DNA of 64,000 nucleotides from Kalaharituber pfeilii. Its lineage: Eukaryota > Ascomycota > Pezizomycetes > Pezizales > Pezizaceae. Below, one piece after another: positions 45,449-56,360 of this stretch; within the stretch, counting starts at the first letter, position 1; every line of letters starts with the position of its first letter. The stretch covers positions 1,426,001-1,490,000 of the forward strand of contig WHUZ01000005.1 in the NCBI GenBank assembly GCA_015179045.1, read 5' to 3'. The translations under genes and the position numbers were made by a program. Below the pieces are notes generated by a model that did no database searches, had not been told where the DNA came from, and saw only the letters and a list, made by a program, of their open reading frames with translations.

Positions 45449-46422
45449 TGTCAGAAGATCACCATGGATTAGGAGACGTTTTCTACGGACTTTTGTTATG
45501 ATGCTATTATTTCTTTGTTTTTCAGATAGTTTGTTTATTCGTTTACTCAAGGTATTCATGCTTTCATTCTGCATAGTTGTTCCACTTCTCATAATTCATG
45601 TATACCCGAATAACTCAGTATATTTTACAATTCACCGGAGAGAGTGTTCGCCCCGGGGTGTTTTTATTGCTGGATGCCCAGAGGGGGGGAATTCACTGCG
45701 GGGAAGTTGGAGAGCGGCGTGTGTGTGTGGGGGGCTGGGGGGTGAGAATGCAGTATTAGTTTATTTTTCAATATTCAACCGAACCTTTTCTTCATTTTTA
45801 ACTAGAACTTTACCACATTCCCACAGAGACTGGCTATATAGTAGCAAAGTAAGTAGAGGCTGACTATATACAATCTGTGCAAAAAAGTATGAGTATTCAG
45901 TTGTAGTGAGTGTAGAAAAAGAGATTATGAGTAGTATAGTACATATAAGCCGAAGTATATAGAGCGTTAGTATAAGAAAGCGCAAAAGAGCTCAAGAAAA
46001 ATTAGAGGGATAAGAGAGGAACAACAGCATGTAGAATAGAAGTTCTAAGGGAGAGAAGACAGTAGACTCAAACGAAGTAATATTGCTGTAGATACGGGAG
46101 GTAAACAGGTTCAGGGTAACTGCGTTGGGCATTGGTTACCTGCTTGGAGCTGGCATTCATTGGCAACACCTACTGTCATACATTCTCTCACCCCTCTCCT
46201 CGTACGCCTTCTCCCCGTCCTCGCCCTTGCGTTCGTGCAATATAAACTGCTTTTCAATCCCTTATCCATCTTTTCATCCCCCACGTAAATGTATACACAT
46301 CCCTCTCGACTACCGTCGCCTTGGGCAGTAACTGTTCACAGAACTGAGCGTAATGCTGTATATGGTGAACAAGACGGATATGGAACTTTTCTGGGTATCG
46401 CAACATTCGGCTCGAAATAATA

Positions 46423-46891
46423 GCGGTATTCAGATTAGACTGTCCTCATATAAAATGGAATCCGGCGGACAAACCAGTTTATCCGGTCTGTAGTCTGAGT
46501 ACCCTCTTGTGGAAATCGGATTTTTTGTCAAATCGGGAACTGGTTTTGGGTCCAAAAATCCACCGGAATTTATGCACACCAAGTCCTGAATATTGCATCA
46601 AGGCCCGCAAAATGCATCATACTAGCCAGTAAAATATGTATTCAGACAGGGGTTCTAATGCACAACATACGCTATGTCCGAATACATATTTTACTAGCTA
46701 GTATATATGCAGTTGTCGCAAAAATCCGACCGGATTTTTTCTGCAAAAAAACGCGAAAATAAACCGGTTCAACTGGTTTATAACATGAAAATACCAGATA
46801 AAATTTTGTATGGAGATGACCGGATTTTCCGGATTTGATAAAATTCTGAAATCCGGAAAATCTGGCCAGATTTTTCTAATCTGAATACCGC
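46423..46891. mobile_element. 469-bp MITE with 16-bp terminal inverted repeats and TA duplication
   Basis: The left end GCGGTATTCAGATTAG is matched by CTAATCTGAATACCGC on the right, and TA flanks both ends (46421-46422 and 46892-46893). Inside the ends the arms are only loosely complementary, with repeated CCGGATTTT-like text. It has no coding capacity. A second, unrelated MITE is inserted in it at 46622-46701. The TA target is shared with Tc1/mariner-like elements. Confidence 0.88.
46622..46701. mobile_element. 80-bp MITE nested in the 469-bp MITE, related to the 327-bp element
   Basis: Starts CTAGCCAGTAAAATATG and ends CATATTTTACTAGCTAG, with TA on each side (46620-46621 and 46702-46703). 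The end sequence follows the same pattern as the 327-bp MITE at 32872 (CTAGxCAGxAAAATAxGTATT, then GACAGGGG), so the two belong to one family of very different lengths. Its insertion postdates that of the outer element. Confidence 0.88.
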
Positions 46892-48284
46892 TAATGATTA
46901 ACTGGGATTTTTATTCCGCGAGCTAGGGCGGTATCTTGAGAGTCGCATGGCGGTAATGTTTAGTTGCATATTCTCGGCTTGTAACTCAATGTGCTGTACA
47001 ATGCATATTGATTATATGAAGCTTATTTTCATGTTCCAAGGGTGAGTAGTAGTATACATGCATGGCCTAGAGGGCCCTCACTCAATGTCAGCTCTTCACG
47101 TGCCTTAAAATTTTAGCTTCGGCTATCCCAACTCTGTCCATGCGCCTTCTTATTTTGCTTGTATTATTTTTGAATGCAGGAAAAACGGGCAGGTCATTTC
47201 GTACATTGTTGGTCTACAATTTTGTATTGCTGAGTGGGTGGCTTCGAGCACAAATTGGGAGATAGGGTGAATCTATATCACATTGGAAAATTGAATTCTT
47301 CCTACTAGTACCCACTCTACCTCAGTCTTCGGCCCCCGCAGGACTCACTCCAGGTCTCCATAGCGGTACAGCTTCACTGTCCCAAGAACCTCCCTGCACT
47401 TTAAGTCTGCTTATCTATGCACACTGGCTTTCCTTCATGTTCTTTAATTCTCCTCTTTCAAGCTGTGTTATTGGACAAGCTTCAAATTCAGGCTCATCAG
47501 TACGTACTAGTGTCGAATTACTTTACCTCTCATCCGTTCTAGGAGACACCGGTATAAAGCGATGGTGTGGGGATCCCTTGCGTCGGATGCTGGAGGCATA
47601 AAGGAGGAAACTGGATGTGAGAGGAACAGGAATACCTACGGGACGACACTAGTGCTAATCAGTTGTGCGTTACGAGCCATCAGTGCCGCCTGGTGTATAT
47701 GGGGAGAGAGGAGGGAAGAGATTGTTGGCAGTTGGTATGTGTGGGGGGAGAAGTGTGCCAAAGAGACAGTCTCTGGGTTCTATACCCCACGAGTGGGGCC
47801 ATTTAGAGTTACCTCTAAAGGAAGTCGAAGGCGACCAAGCCTTGGTAGAGACCTGTACGGGAGTGCTATTGCTGTGTAAGCAGACTCAGTCGCCGCCCAC
47901 AAGGAGAGGGATTCAGGAAACGCTGCTACAGTAAATGCGAGAGACAAACAATGTCGGCAGCACATCCTGCGCGGCTTGGCACAAGGGCATCGGCGTGCCT
48001 GCAACGTCGTGCTGCATACGTGAAATGCTATGTAATAATACCAGATTACCATCCGCCTGCGGGAGGAACGTCGAATGCGGACTGCTCTGGAGGCGTGACT
48101 ACAGCTATCAGATATATCCGGCAGCAATTCCTCCCGCTTGCTCTATTGTCTCGTCTCGTATCTTGTGCGCAAGCTTCCCTACCTTTTCCACCTAGCATAA
48201 ATATATACTTCACTTCTTACTCCCTTACTATCTAACAGCTTCACCTCGCCTGCTAGATTACTTCTACAGTGCTGCTTAGAGCTA

Positions 48285-48948
48285 AGCACTTGGCCTCAGT
48301 ATACAGTCGGAGGGTCGGTGCAACCAGACTAACTTGGCCTGGAGATTTCGTGTTCTTGGACATCTGCAAGCACAGATTCACCCTCCTACTACGTCAATTC
48401 GCCTTCTTCGCTCCATGTGAAGATGAGCTTGGGGCCAAACCCGGCATCTCTGACTCTTCTGGAAAACCTGGCGCAATTCCCCCTGCGCTCAAAAGTCCGG
48501 TTTCTGGGATAGCAAGTACCCCCCGCAAGAGCTCCCCAACTTTGAAATTTGCAATACACGAGTTCGCGTCACTCACACGAATTCATGTGCCAGCATCGAG
48601 GCATACCATTCGGTCTCATCCACTCTTATCGTAATGCATACGACAATGTACCAAAGCCCATTCTCCTCGCTCTCTTCATCTTTACCTAGGAAGACAAAGA
48701 CAGCAAGCGTGGACATTACAATTGTTGTGGAGCAGATTCCCATAGGAGAATTGCAAATTGGGGAGTGGGTTAATGTGTTGGGCTATATCACAGACATGCA
48801 GGCTGATGGAGGGACTGTTTGTATCCAAGGGATACAGATATGGTCAGCTGGAGGCATCGACCTTGGAAAATATGAGCGCCAGTTGCGAGAAAAAGAAAAG
48901 GTTGACCGCAGGAACCTGGACACATCGCCAACTGCGGTGAATCTCTAA
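48285..48948 (+). CDS. TEN1: TEN1-like telomere-capping protein (N-terminus unresolved)
   Basis: The frame ending at 48948 reads IEAYHSVSSTLIVMH, then SVDITIVVEQ, GEWVNVLGYITDMQ and IWSAGGIDLGKYERQL. This matches the small OB-fold protein Ten1 of the CST telomere-capping complex in filamentous ascomycetes. The conserved start of the OB fold, WRFRVLGHL, is found in an upstream exon ending at 48365. Joining 48365 to 48594 keeps the phase but needs a GC donor (GCAAGC) and an intron of 228 nt. The initiator codon is not identified; an additional 5' exon is likely. An ATG at 48634 starts the plain open frame but would drop the first OB strand. The upstream frame starting 48269 was considered and judged a shadow. 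Confidence 0.6.
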
Positions 48949-49629
48949 ACATGAAATATTTCTTAAGTGTCCCTTGTTTTATCTGGGGAGTCATGGACAA
49001 GCCAACCAGAGAGAGGGAAAATGTTGTGTACCTTCCATTTATATCTCTCTTAGTTGCACATTACTAAATCCGTCCTCGATACCCATTCTGTTAGCTCCTT
49101 CATGCAACAAACTGTCCTTTCCATGTTTATGTAATAAAGCCATTCCATTGTCTAGGGCCAACTCTAATCACCTCGTGATAGCTACCCGATTTTTGCCAAG
49201 AGGCTTATGAAAGACAGTTTCACTTCCGAAGACTTCAGGGTGTGCAGTCCAATACGGAAGAAGAGGTATAGATTCTGTGACATTTGGTCCAGTTCATAGT
49301 GGATTGTAGTGAACCAGGGATTGTAAGTAAAGGGAGATGGAGGACATTCTAATCGTCATCTAGAAGGTTATCATGATAATATTAGAAATCATTCAAATCT
49401 TCAGCTCTCTCTATTCCGGTTATTCACTGCTTCTAACACTCGTCAAGAAACAATTTTCAGAAACTAAATTTTTTATCAGAAGAATTGACCTTTCCCATAT
49501 CTGTAAATTTCGAATATTCAGGTTCAACACAACTACTTCACCTTCCCCACCACTGCTGCTGGGAGCTCTACTTTTCTCTGTGCCTTTTGTTCATCTGTAG
49601 GCATTTTGATCTTCTAACCCGTAACCCTC
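48949..49629. other. Intergenic region between TEN1 and the LINE relic
   Basis: No gene recognised. Confidence 0.45.
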
Positions 49630-50480
49630 TGCTTTCAGGTTCCAAGTCAAGAACCTCCTTTACGAAACCTGGAGGATGGCGAAGAGGAGGAACTCCTGGT
49701 AGTGACAGACTCACAAAGAGCGATCGGGAGGTTAATCAGGGTGGCGGAGGAGAAACTCACTCCGGATGGGGTGAGCAACGCATGTAGAGTAGTATGGGGA
49801 AAAAGAGGGTCGCCAAAGAGTTGATAGAAATAGCAGTGATTTGGGTTAAAGACCACGAGGGGCTAAAAGGCGATGAGGGGGCAGACAGGGCAGCATGGCT
49901 GATAGTCTGGTTGACCATGGCTGGCATCCCTCCTCCCACACCAAGTAGAGGTGGTAAGATGCACGCATGAGGGCACTGGCGAAGAGGCGACCAGCAGAGG
50001 AGAAGAACAGGTTAGGCCTAAGCTACTAACCACTGCAAAGATTGGGCAGCCTAATATGGACATTGGGAGGCATGCTAGGAAGAAAAGGCCTGAGAACCTG
50101 GAGGTTTAGAATCGGGAAGGCAGACGGTCCGGAATGCCAGTGGTGCAGGATGACTGCAGAACACATATGGTCTGGGAGATGCGAGATATGGAGGAACAGG
50201 TGGCCGGGGAACAAGATGCGATCATAACGCCACCATCCAGAAAGGACGATGGACCGGGCCCTCTGGTGGAACTGATATGGGCAGAAAGATGATCACCGCG
50301 GGATGGCATGGTATTCCTTACACTTTATGCTATGGACAGGTTTTGATGGCTAGTATTCTCACTTTATTCTCACTTTATTTTCATAGTTATTTTTATTTAT
50401 TCCTTTCTCTTGTTTAGCTATCTCGTCGTAGACCCCAGGGCGGTATACGAGCAATGATAATTTATTTTTTTAAAGAAAAA
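49630..50480 (+). mobile_element. 5'-truncated LINE (non-LTR retrotransposon) relic with RNase H domain
   Basis: Broken frames encode the end of a LINE polyprotein. RNase H pieces are LLVVTDSQRAIGRLI near 49705 and, in another frame, IAVIWVKDHEGLKGDEGADR near 49830-49890. After a gap the zinc-binding C-terminal motif is seen as GPECQWCRMTAEHIWSGRCE near 50130-50190. Stops and frame changes separate them. The remaining 3' part up to about 50480 resembles an untranslated tail with no clear poly-A. RNase H followed by a CCHC motif is typical of fungal Tad-clade LINEs. The element is inactive. Confidence 0.75.
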
Positions 50481-53400
50481 AGGTAAATGCAAGGAGGTGA
50501 TAATTTTATGGAAGGGAGGTCACGGGGGCTAGTAAGGCGCATGAGACTAAGTTGGGCGGTGATTCGACATTCGGCAGCCAAAGATAACTGTTCAAAACGG
50601 TATGTGGTAAGATGGCGCTGATCAATTGACTTCCCGGCGAGAGTTTTGGATACGTAGTTATGTATGAGTGACGGCCAAAGAACACTGTAGGGTAGTGTTG
50701 AAAGAACAGACATGGTACAGATGGGTTTTGATGGAGATGTGTAAGCGCAGGTCAAATTTCTCTCATTTAGGTTTATGCTTTGTTTCTCGATATTCGTAGA
50801 TATAATGTGCGCAGCAGAGGATGGAGGAGCGCAATAGCTATTCACCATGCTCTTTCTTCTTTACTCATTGTTCCACATGAATATTATATGCACTCGCTAT
50901 TACATAGGCTCGGTCGTTGCTAGCTACATCAATCGTCTATCACCCTACTGTTCCCGGGCCACCAACCTCGAGCCAGACTACTGTTTAGCTGCCGCCGGAC
51001 GACTCGTCATGACGAACCCTGGGCGATTGATCAACTGCCCAAGATCGGTCATGACTGAGATATCCGGAACTATCGTGTCCACTTTTTTTTTTCATAAATT
51101 CAGGAAAGTGGCAACTACATTTCCAATCAATGGATGTAAGTGAGATATGCAGGATTCCAAGATTTCCAGGTTTCGACAGAACCTGATTTGGAGAAGCTCC
51201 ATGTATTTTACTTCAATATGAGGTTTGAAATTTCGAGCTTCAAAAAACCTAACACGAACACATTTGTTCAGTTTCTAGCTATTCGCTTAGCTCCCCCATC
51301 CGCTCTTGGTATGAGACTTGGGCTGGTGCCTATGGGGCACAATTCGAATCACTGGCTCTAGCAAAACCCTAAACTCACCTCGCTGTATCTGCAGCAGCAG
51401 ATTAGTTGAATTTTCGGTTCACATCTTGAGAATCTTGTTTCTAGGCGTAAGTTAAGACCAACCTAATGGCAACGCCGAGTATGCGGTCTATTTGTAAAGT
51501 GGCTGTCGGAGAAGCTGTCGGATGGGGATATGAGGCAGGGTGGTGCTGTGTGTGTTTGGGGGGTATATGGCATCGACTTTTAAAATTTCTTTTTCGAAGT
51601 GATTTATAGCTTGGTGAAGCGGTATGTCTATCTCTAATGATAGAAGTCACAACGGGCGCTATGAATGAGGTATAGAATTGAAGGCCCCGGTTCGATTCCG
51701 AGCTGGGGAAGGAGGCTGTCTAGCATCTTTTTCACAAAGCCCCGGTTCCAGCGCTGAACATGTGGGGAGTGGAAACCGGGGCAATTTGTAATTAATTTTT
51801 CACATAAATTTTAGCGTTTCTATGGAACGAGAAGCCTTCGGTACATACCAGAGTGTGGGCTCCGTAAGCGATATCCTCTCAGTTACAGGCACTTTCGATT
51901 CACAGCACGCACACGCACATCATCGTTGACACCGTCGTCATCCGCCTCTGATACAGCCGTGTACGGTGAGATATTACTTGTTGTGCCTCCGTGGGTTGCT
52001 ATCCTGTTCCTCTCCTCTGCAATCTGCTGCTCCAAACGACGTCGCAACCGATGGCGTGCCGCTTGCTGGAAGTTGGCCGGTACCATTTTCCAAATTGAGG
52101 TTATTGGTGATATTTTAATCCTAGAGGCATTGATATATTGCCAAGTTGGGACGGCAACGGACTGTACCATGTTATGTCTGGCTTGGCTCACCTAGTAAAT
52201 AATGTTTGCAATTACCCTAATACTGTAAACTTCTAGCCTGACAGCTCATGTGCAGGCTCCTGAGATTACATAACCACCCTCAAGTCATGTGGTCTGACGA
52301 GTCGGATCAGGCGGACCTGTATAGATGTGAATTGTAAAGGGCTCAGTCCCAAACCAGACTGCTACTTAGTAGCTGACCGAGTAGTCTGTCTGGTTGCTGA
52401 CCAAGCTGTCGCCCTCGTATGAAGAACTTATCTTTTTCATCCAAACCCAGCTCAGCGGCCAGATTAGAAGGAAAAAGAAGGCTCTCTTCATACCAACCTC
52501 TCACACCTCCCGGAAATCCAGACATCCCAAAGACATCAAAAGATTTCTCAAGAAATTGAGATAAAAATCAAAAACTACGCACCCGAAGTGACCCGAAGGC
52601 CATTCACGAGCACAAAAGTCCAGCGGTGTGCAATGCTGGACCTGTGTTCGGAACCCAATTTTCATGAGCAAAGGATTCGGTACAAGGTAAGTATAAAGAG
52701 AAAAGAAAAGAAGAAATGGATTTGAGGCCGAGGAAGAGGGGTATATATAGGCTTCTGGAATTGTGCCAAGGCCGCCTCCAGTTTGTTTGCCACCTATTTT
52801 AGAAGTCAGCAATATTCCATCCCCAGGCGACTTTTAGTCATAGGGCATATGACACACTAAGCAAAGAATTAACACCCAAACCCGATCTATGGTTCTTGGC
52901 AGATTGCCTAATCCGAGGTCCCCAGACGGGCTGCCAAGTCTAACAAATAATTGTCTGGACACGAGAACAAACTAAGGACTGGCATATGGTTTCACCAATT
53001 AACATTGGCAAAATCAGGAGAAAATGCAGATGTGTCATGTTAATTCAGTCGCTCTCCTTGCCGCCTTCATGCTCTCTGGTCCTACTAATTGAGCTTTTGA
53101 TTATAACCTTCTTGGATTCCTTCCACTTGCTTCTCAGCCTGAATATCTGAGTGACATAATTTGCGTAAGAATACTGTCCCGGGCCGCTCATGTTGGAAGC
53201 TCAGTCATGACAGGCCACACCAGGGCATTAATTTATACGATTCCCAGTCTCATAAAGAATGCTTCATGTTCATGTAACATAAGAATAAAATCCTTCTATA
53301 TATGTATGCAAAATTCCATACTGTTATCGTATATCTGGTTGTAACTGGTTATCTACTACCTACCTATACTACTACTTAAGTACAAAAAACTGATTCCCAC

Positions 53401-53520
53401 ACATACTCAATTAACATGCGCAAGTACATTACTGCCAGAAGAAGTATGTACATGCCGAATAAAAACCCTCACTAACAATCGCCGTCATGTTTTCTAGAAC
53501 CCTAGAACCCGCTATATAAC
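50481..53520. other. Gene-poor accessory region
   Basis: About 3 kb without a supportable gene. Open frames of 60 to 128 codons at 50462-50848 and 51883-52191 (both minus) have no recognisable domain. It contains the second tRNA-like relic. Confidence 0.45.
51670..51755 (+). repeat. tRNA-derived relic (copy B)
   Basis: The sequence GGCCCCGGTTCGATTCC carries a perfect pol III B box, then GAGCTGGGGAAGG and, further on, GCATCTTTTT. Over about 60 bp it aligns with the minus-strand relic at 34075-34165, including the same broken T-stem pair and the same T-run ending. No cloverleaf is found 5' of it. A hairpin built on GCCCCGGTT and AACCGGGGC lies just downstream at 51738-51782. Confidence 0.55.
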
Positions 53521-54975
53521 TTACATATACCTATACTCCGGCTTAATATAGTCCGCAAAAGTCTCGGGATCCTTGTGTGGCTCCGGATGGTCGTGTCCGT
53601 GCCCGTGGTCGTGGTCGTGGGCATGTGGATCCTCAGCGGGCCCAATGAAATCCATCTTGTAAACACCTCCGCACTCAGGGCAGCGCTCAAGCGGGCGGTC
53701 TCGGGAAACGGTAAGCCAGATGGTGTCATGGGAGTCGGCGGGGTAGCCGGTACAACCAACGTAGCTGGTTGTTGTTGTTGAATGTTAGTACGCGGCGATG
53801 AGTAGTAAGAATAGAAAGATAGTTAGACGTTGAAGGCGTGTCAGGGAACGTTGTATTGAGCTCCGAAAATTCGGTTGAAAGGGAGAGGAAGTTGGGTAAA
53901 GTGAAACGAGAATGAATAAATGGAGGAGGACAAACAACATACCGCTCTTCACCAAAAGACTGAACGACAATGGGGTCCTGCACGGTTCCTGTCGTACACA
54001 TGTGCCAGTTAGTTCACATGCACATCTCTCTCATCCCAGTTTTGCGAGCCAATCCCGACCTCCACAGGACCCACCCCACCACCCTCCAACAGGAGACTTC
54101 ACAAGACAAGATGCGTTGCATTCATGCCACCCCGCTGCTATTGCAATAATAGGCACACCACTGTTGTACCATTGCCTCTAAATTCCTACACTGTACTCCT
54201 TTCATCCATCAATTGGTAACCTTTGTACTCTCCAACAATCCAGAAAACCGTATATGGCCAAGGGAGAATTAAAAGCAGAGGTTGGGGGATGACGGCAAAC
54301 ACCATGTACTGACCCTTTCTGCTAGCATCCAAAGGCCTCATATCAAAGATGTCCACACCCTCCATCTTTCCTAAAATTTCCAACCTCTCCAAACCAGTAG
54401 CCTGCTCCAAGTCGGTAGGGACTGTTCCTGGCTTGGCTCCAGGGGGAAGGAGATCCGCCTCGGTCTTGATCTCTTTAAGATAAAACAAAACCAGTTAGTT
54501 AGTATCAATCTTGATAGTATTGGACGGGAAACTGAAAAAGGCGGGGAAAGATATGAGGGTCGGGGAAGCAGGTGGATGGAAGTGTGTGGGGTCTTAGGGT
54601 GGGCCGGAGAGTTGGAGGAGGCGAAAGGCATGAATTGAGTAATTTGTGACCGAACGGGAAAAGGGGTAACATACCGGAGAAGGTCTTCAATTTTGTCTCG
54701 GAGGAGGAAGGTGCGGGAGTGTGATTGCCTGTTGACCATAAGGCTAGTTAGCATTGCAGTATTTTATAAAGTATATGAAGAATTGCTGGGCGACGGGATG
54801 CTGCTCATTGAACGACGCAGGAACAGGCAATGACAAGAGAAAGGGCAATGGAGGTTGGGAAGTACTGACGTGTTCTGATAGCGGACACGGCAAGTCCCCT
54901 TTTGGCAGCCGGAACAGCAGCGGTGGCTGCAGCCCGCCTAACCGCGGGAATAAGGGTTCTTTGGAGATGGTACAT
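53521..54975 (-). CDS. COX4: Cytochrome c oxidase subunit 4 (zinc-binding, COX5B homologue)
   Basis: Exons 54975-54870, 54728-54675, 54472-54314, 53988-53943 and 53764-53521 join in phase to 202 residues. The N-terminus MYHLQRTLIPAVRRAAATAA is a typical basic, Ala-rich mitochondrial presequence. The mature protein has LLPPGAKPGTVPTDLEQATG, LERLEILGKMEGVDIFDMRP, RYVGCTGYPADSHDTIWLTV and the zinc site with RCPECGGVYKMDF (Cys126, Cys150 and Cys153, counting from the first Met). The subunit sits on the matrix side of complex IV. A stretch at residues 167-186 contains eight or more histidines alternating with Asp and Gly before the conserved end DYIKPEYRY. All five introns or exon joints keep the phase. 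Confidence 0.95.
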
Positions 54976-56360
54976 GGTATATCGCTAGCAGGTCTATCTT
55001 TTTGTATTTTTTTTTCCCTGTGTCCCTTCGTATCAATCAACCGATGGGCTGTCAAATGAGCTGGGAGGGGGGGGAAGCGGGGGGGAGCGGGGGGGGATGG
55101 GGGGGGGGGGGTGAAGAGGAGTGGGGATGCAGACAGGTGATTGAGGATGTGAATTGAGTGGAGATTTTGAGTGCGAGGCCGCTCGCGCGTCCCGTCGTTG
55201 CGTCAGTGATTCGGTTTGTCGGAGTGCGGGACTTCGTGGTGATGTCGGATGATGATGACAAGCCTGCAGTCGCTTGCCACTTTCGGCTAGCGCCACTTCA
55301 GGCCATGCCAAGCGTCCAGGGTCTTGTGACATTTTTGACTTCAAAATGCTTATGTATGTATGCATAGAGACGCATGGCAGAAAATCGATAGCTGGCCATT
55401 GACCATCGTTGGGGCCCGGTGAGTGTGTATCTGGATTGGACATGGTCGAGAACGCTGCTCTCGATGCTGTTGGTGATAGGTGCCCGCGATAGAGCACTCT
55501 TGAGCACTCTAGGCCAACAATTGCGGACAAGAGCTGGCGTTCAATATGCCCCACATTGTAAGGAATTCATCCGATGAACATATCATACTGCGCGGCCCAT
55601 TATTATTGGATTCTCTCGTAACTACCATTGGGCCAAGAGCTTGGATATCAGGCCGCAGACAGATCTGCAGAGTCTGGCGTCCAGTATGACGCTGGATGGG
55701 AGTCCCAGAAGTGAGGGCATTGCAGCAGCGACAGATGGGGGCCGCAGCTGGCGCCACAGCAGTTGCTTTACGACTACTGGCATCGCTTTGCACAACCCCA
55801 ACCTAGCCCGGAATGTGCCGCCCACCACGCCGCATGCTGGACGCTGAAGGGTATAATACGGTGAGCATAGCAAGTCCTCGCGATGTGCTCAGTTTACAGT
55901 CTGCCGCACGCCGCACCCGCTCGCGAGCGCCGGTGTACGAGTACAGGCGCGAGAATGCAAGCATTGAAGGTGCTGTCTGGGATGATCAACGAGCTCGGGA
56001 TGGCAAACCAAGCAGGCAGCAGCGGCTGTAGAGCGGCACCGTGTGCAGGCTCATGCTGCCCCGCGTCTGGGGACGGTGAGTCAAAGCCACAGGGAGGCCG
56101 ATGCAACCAGGAAAAAAGTTGTCCCCCCCCCCACGGCAAGCTTTTCTTTGTCTTGGCACCAAAGCTCTCTGAACTGCGCCGGAGACCCGTGAACTAGAGT
56201 TACTCATCGCTCGCGGATACAGACTGCCTGGGCTACTTGAGCTCAGAGAAAACCTCAATCAGCAATTCAGTGGAAGCCAACTCCCCCCCCCCCCCCGCCC
56301 TCTGCACCAGTCTCGCACCCAGCCGCAGCCTGACAAGACCCTGAACAATAACTGCCCATC
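54976..56360. other. Divergent intergenic region between COX4 and LEU4 with long G and C runs
   Basis: Holds the COX4 promoter on the left and the LEU4 promoter on the right. On the plus strand, 55063-55112 consists almost only of G runs of 5 to 13 bases, and 56282-56297 is a C run. No gene is recognisable between them. Confidence 0.6.

Larger units (their letters stand above)
45449..48284. other. Accessory intergenic region with nested MITEs
   Basis: No supportable protein gene. It contains the nested elements at 46423-46891 and 46622-46701. Open frames near 47560-48200 are short and without recognisable motifs. Confidence 0.5.

Noticed and set aside
47562..48195. Overlapping open frames of 86 to 115 codons on both strands
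   Set aside because: They overlap each other with no conserved motif; probably non-coding.
48269..48634. 121-codon plus-strand frame as the first exon of TEN1
   Set aside because: It can be joined in phase to 48690, but this would remove the IEAYHSVSSTLIV strand that matches Ten1. The other frame fits the family better.
50462..50848. 128-codon minus-strand frame downstream of the LINE relic
   Set aside because: No recognisable domain and no splice or expression signal. It may be chance in AT-rich DNA.
51883..52191. 102-codon minus-strand frame
   Set aside because: It has an RHRLRRRLEQQIAEERNR stretch that could be helical, but no family was recognised and no gene structure surrounds it.
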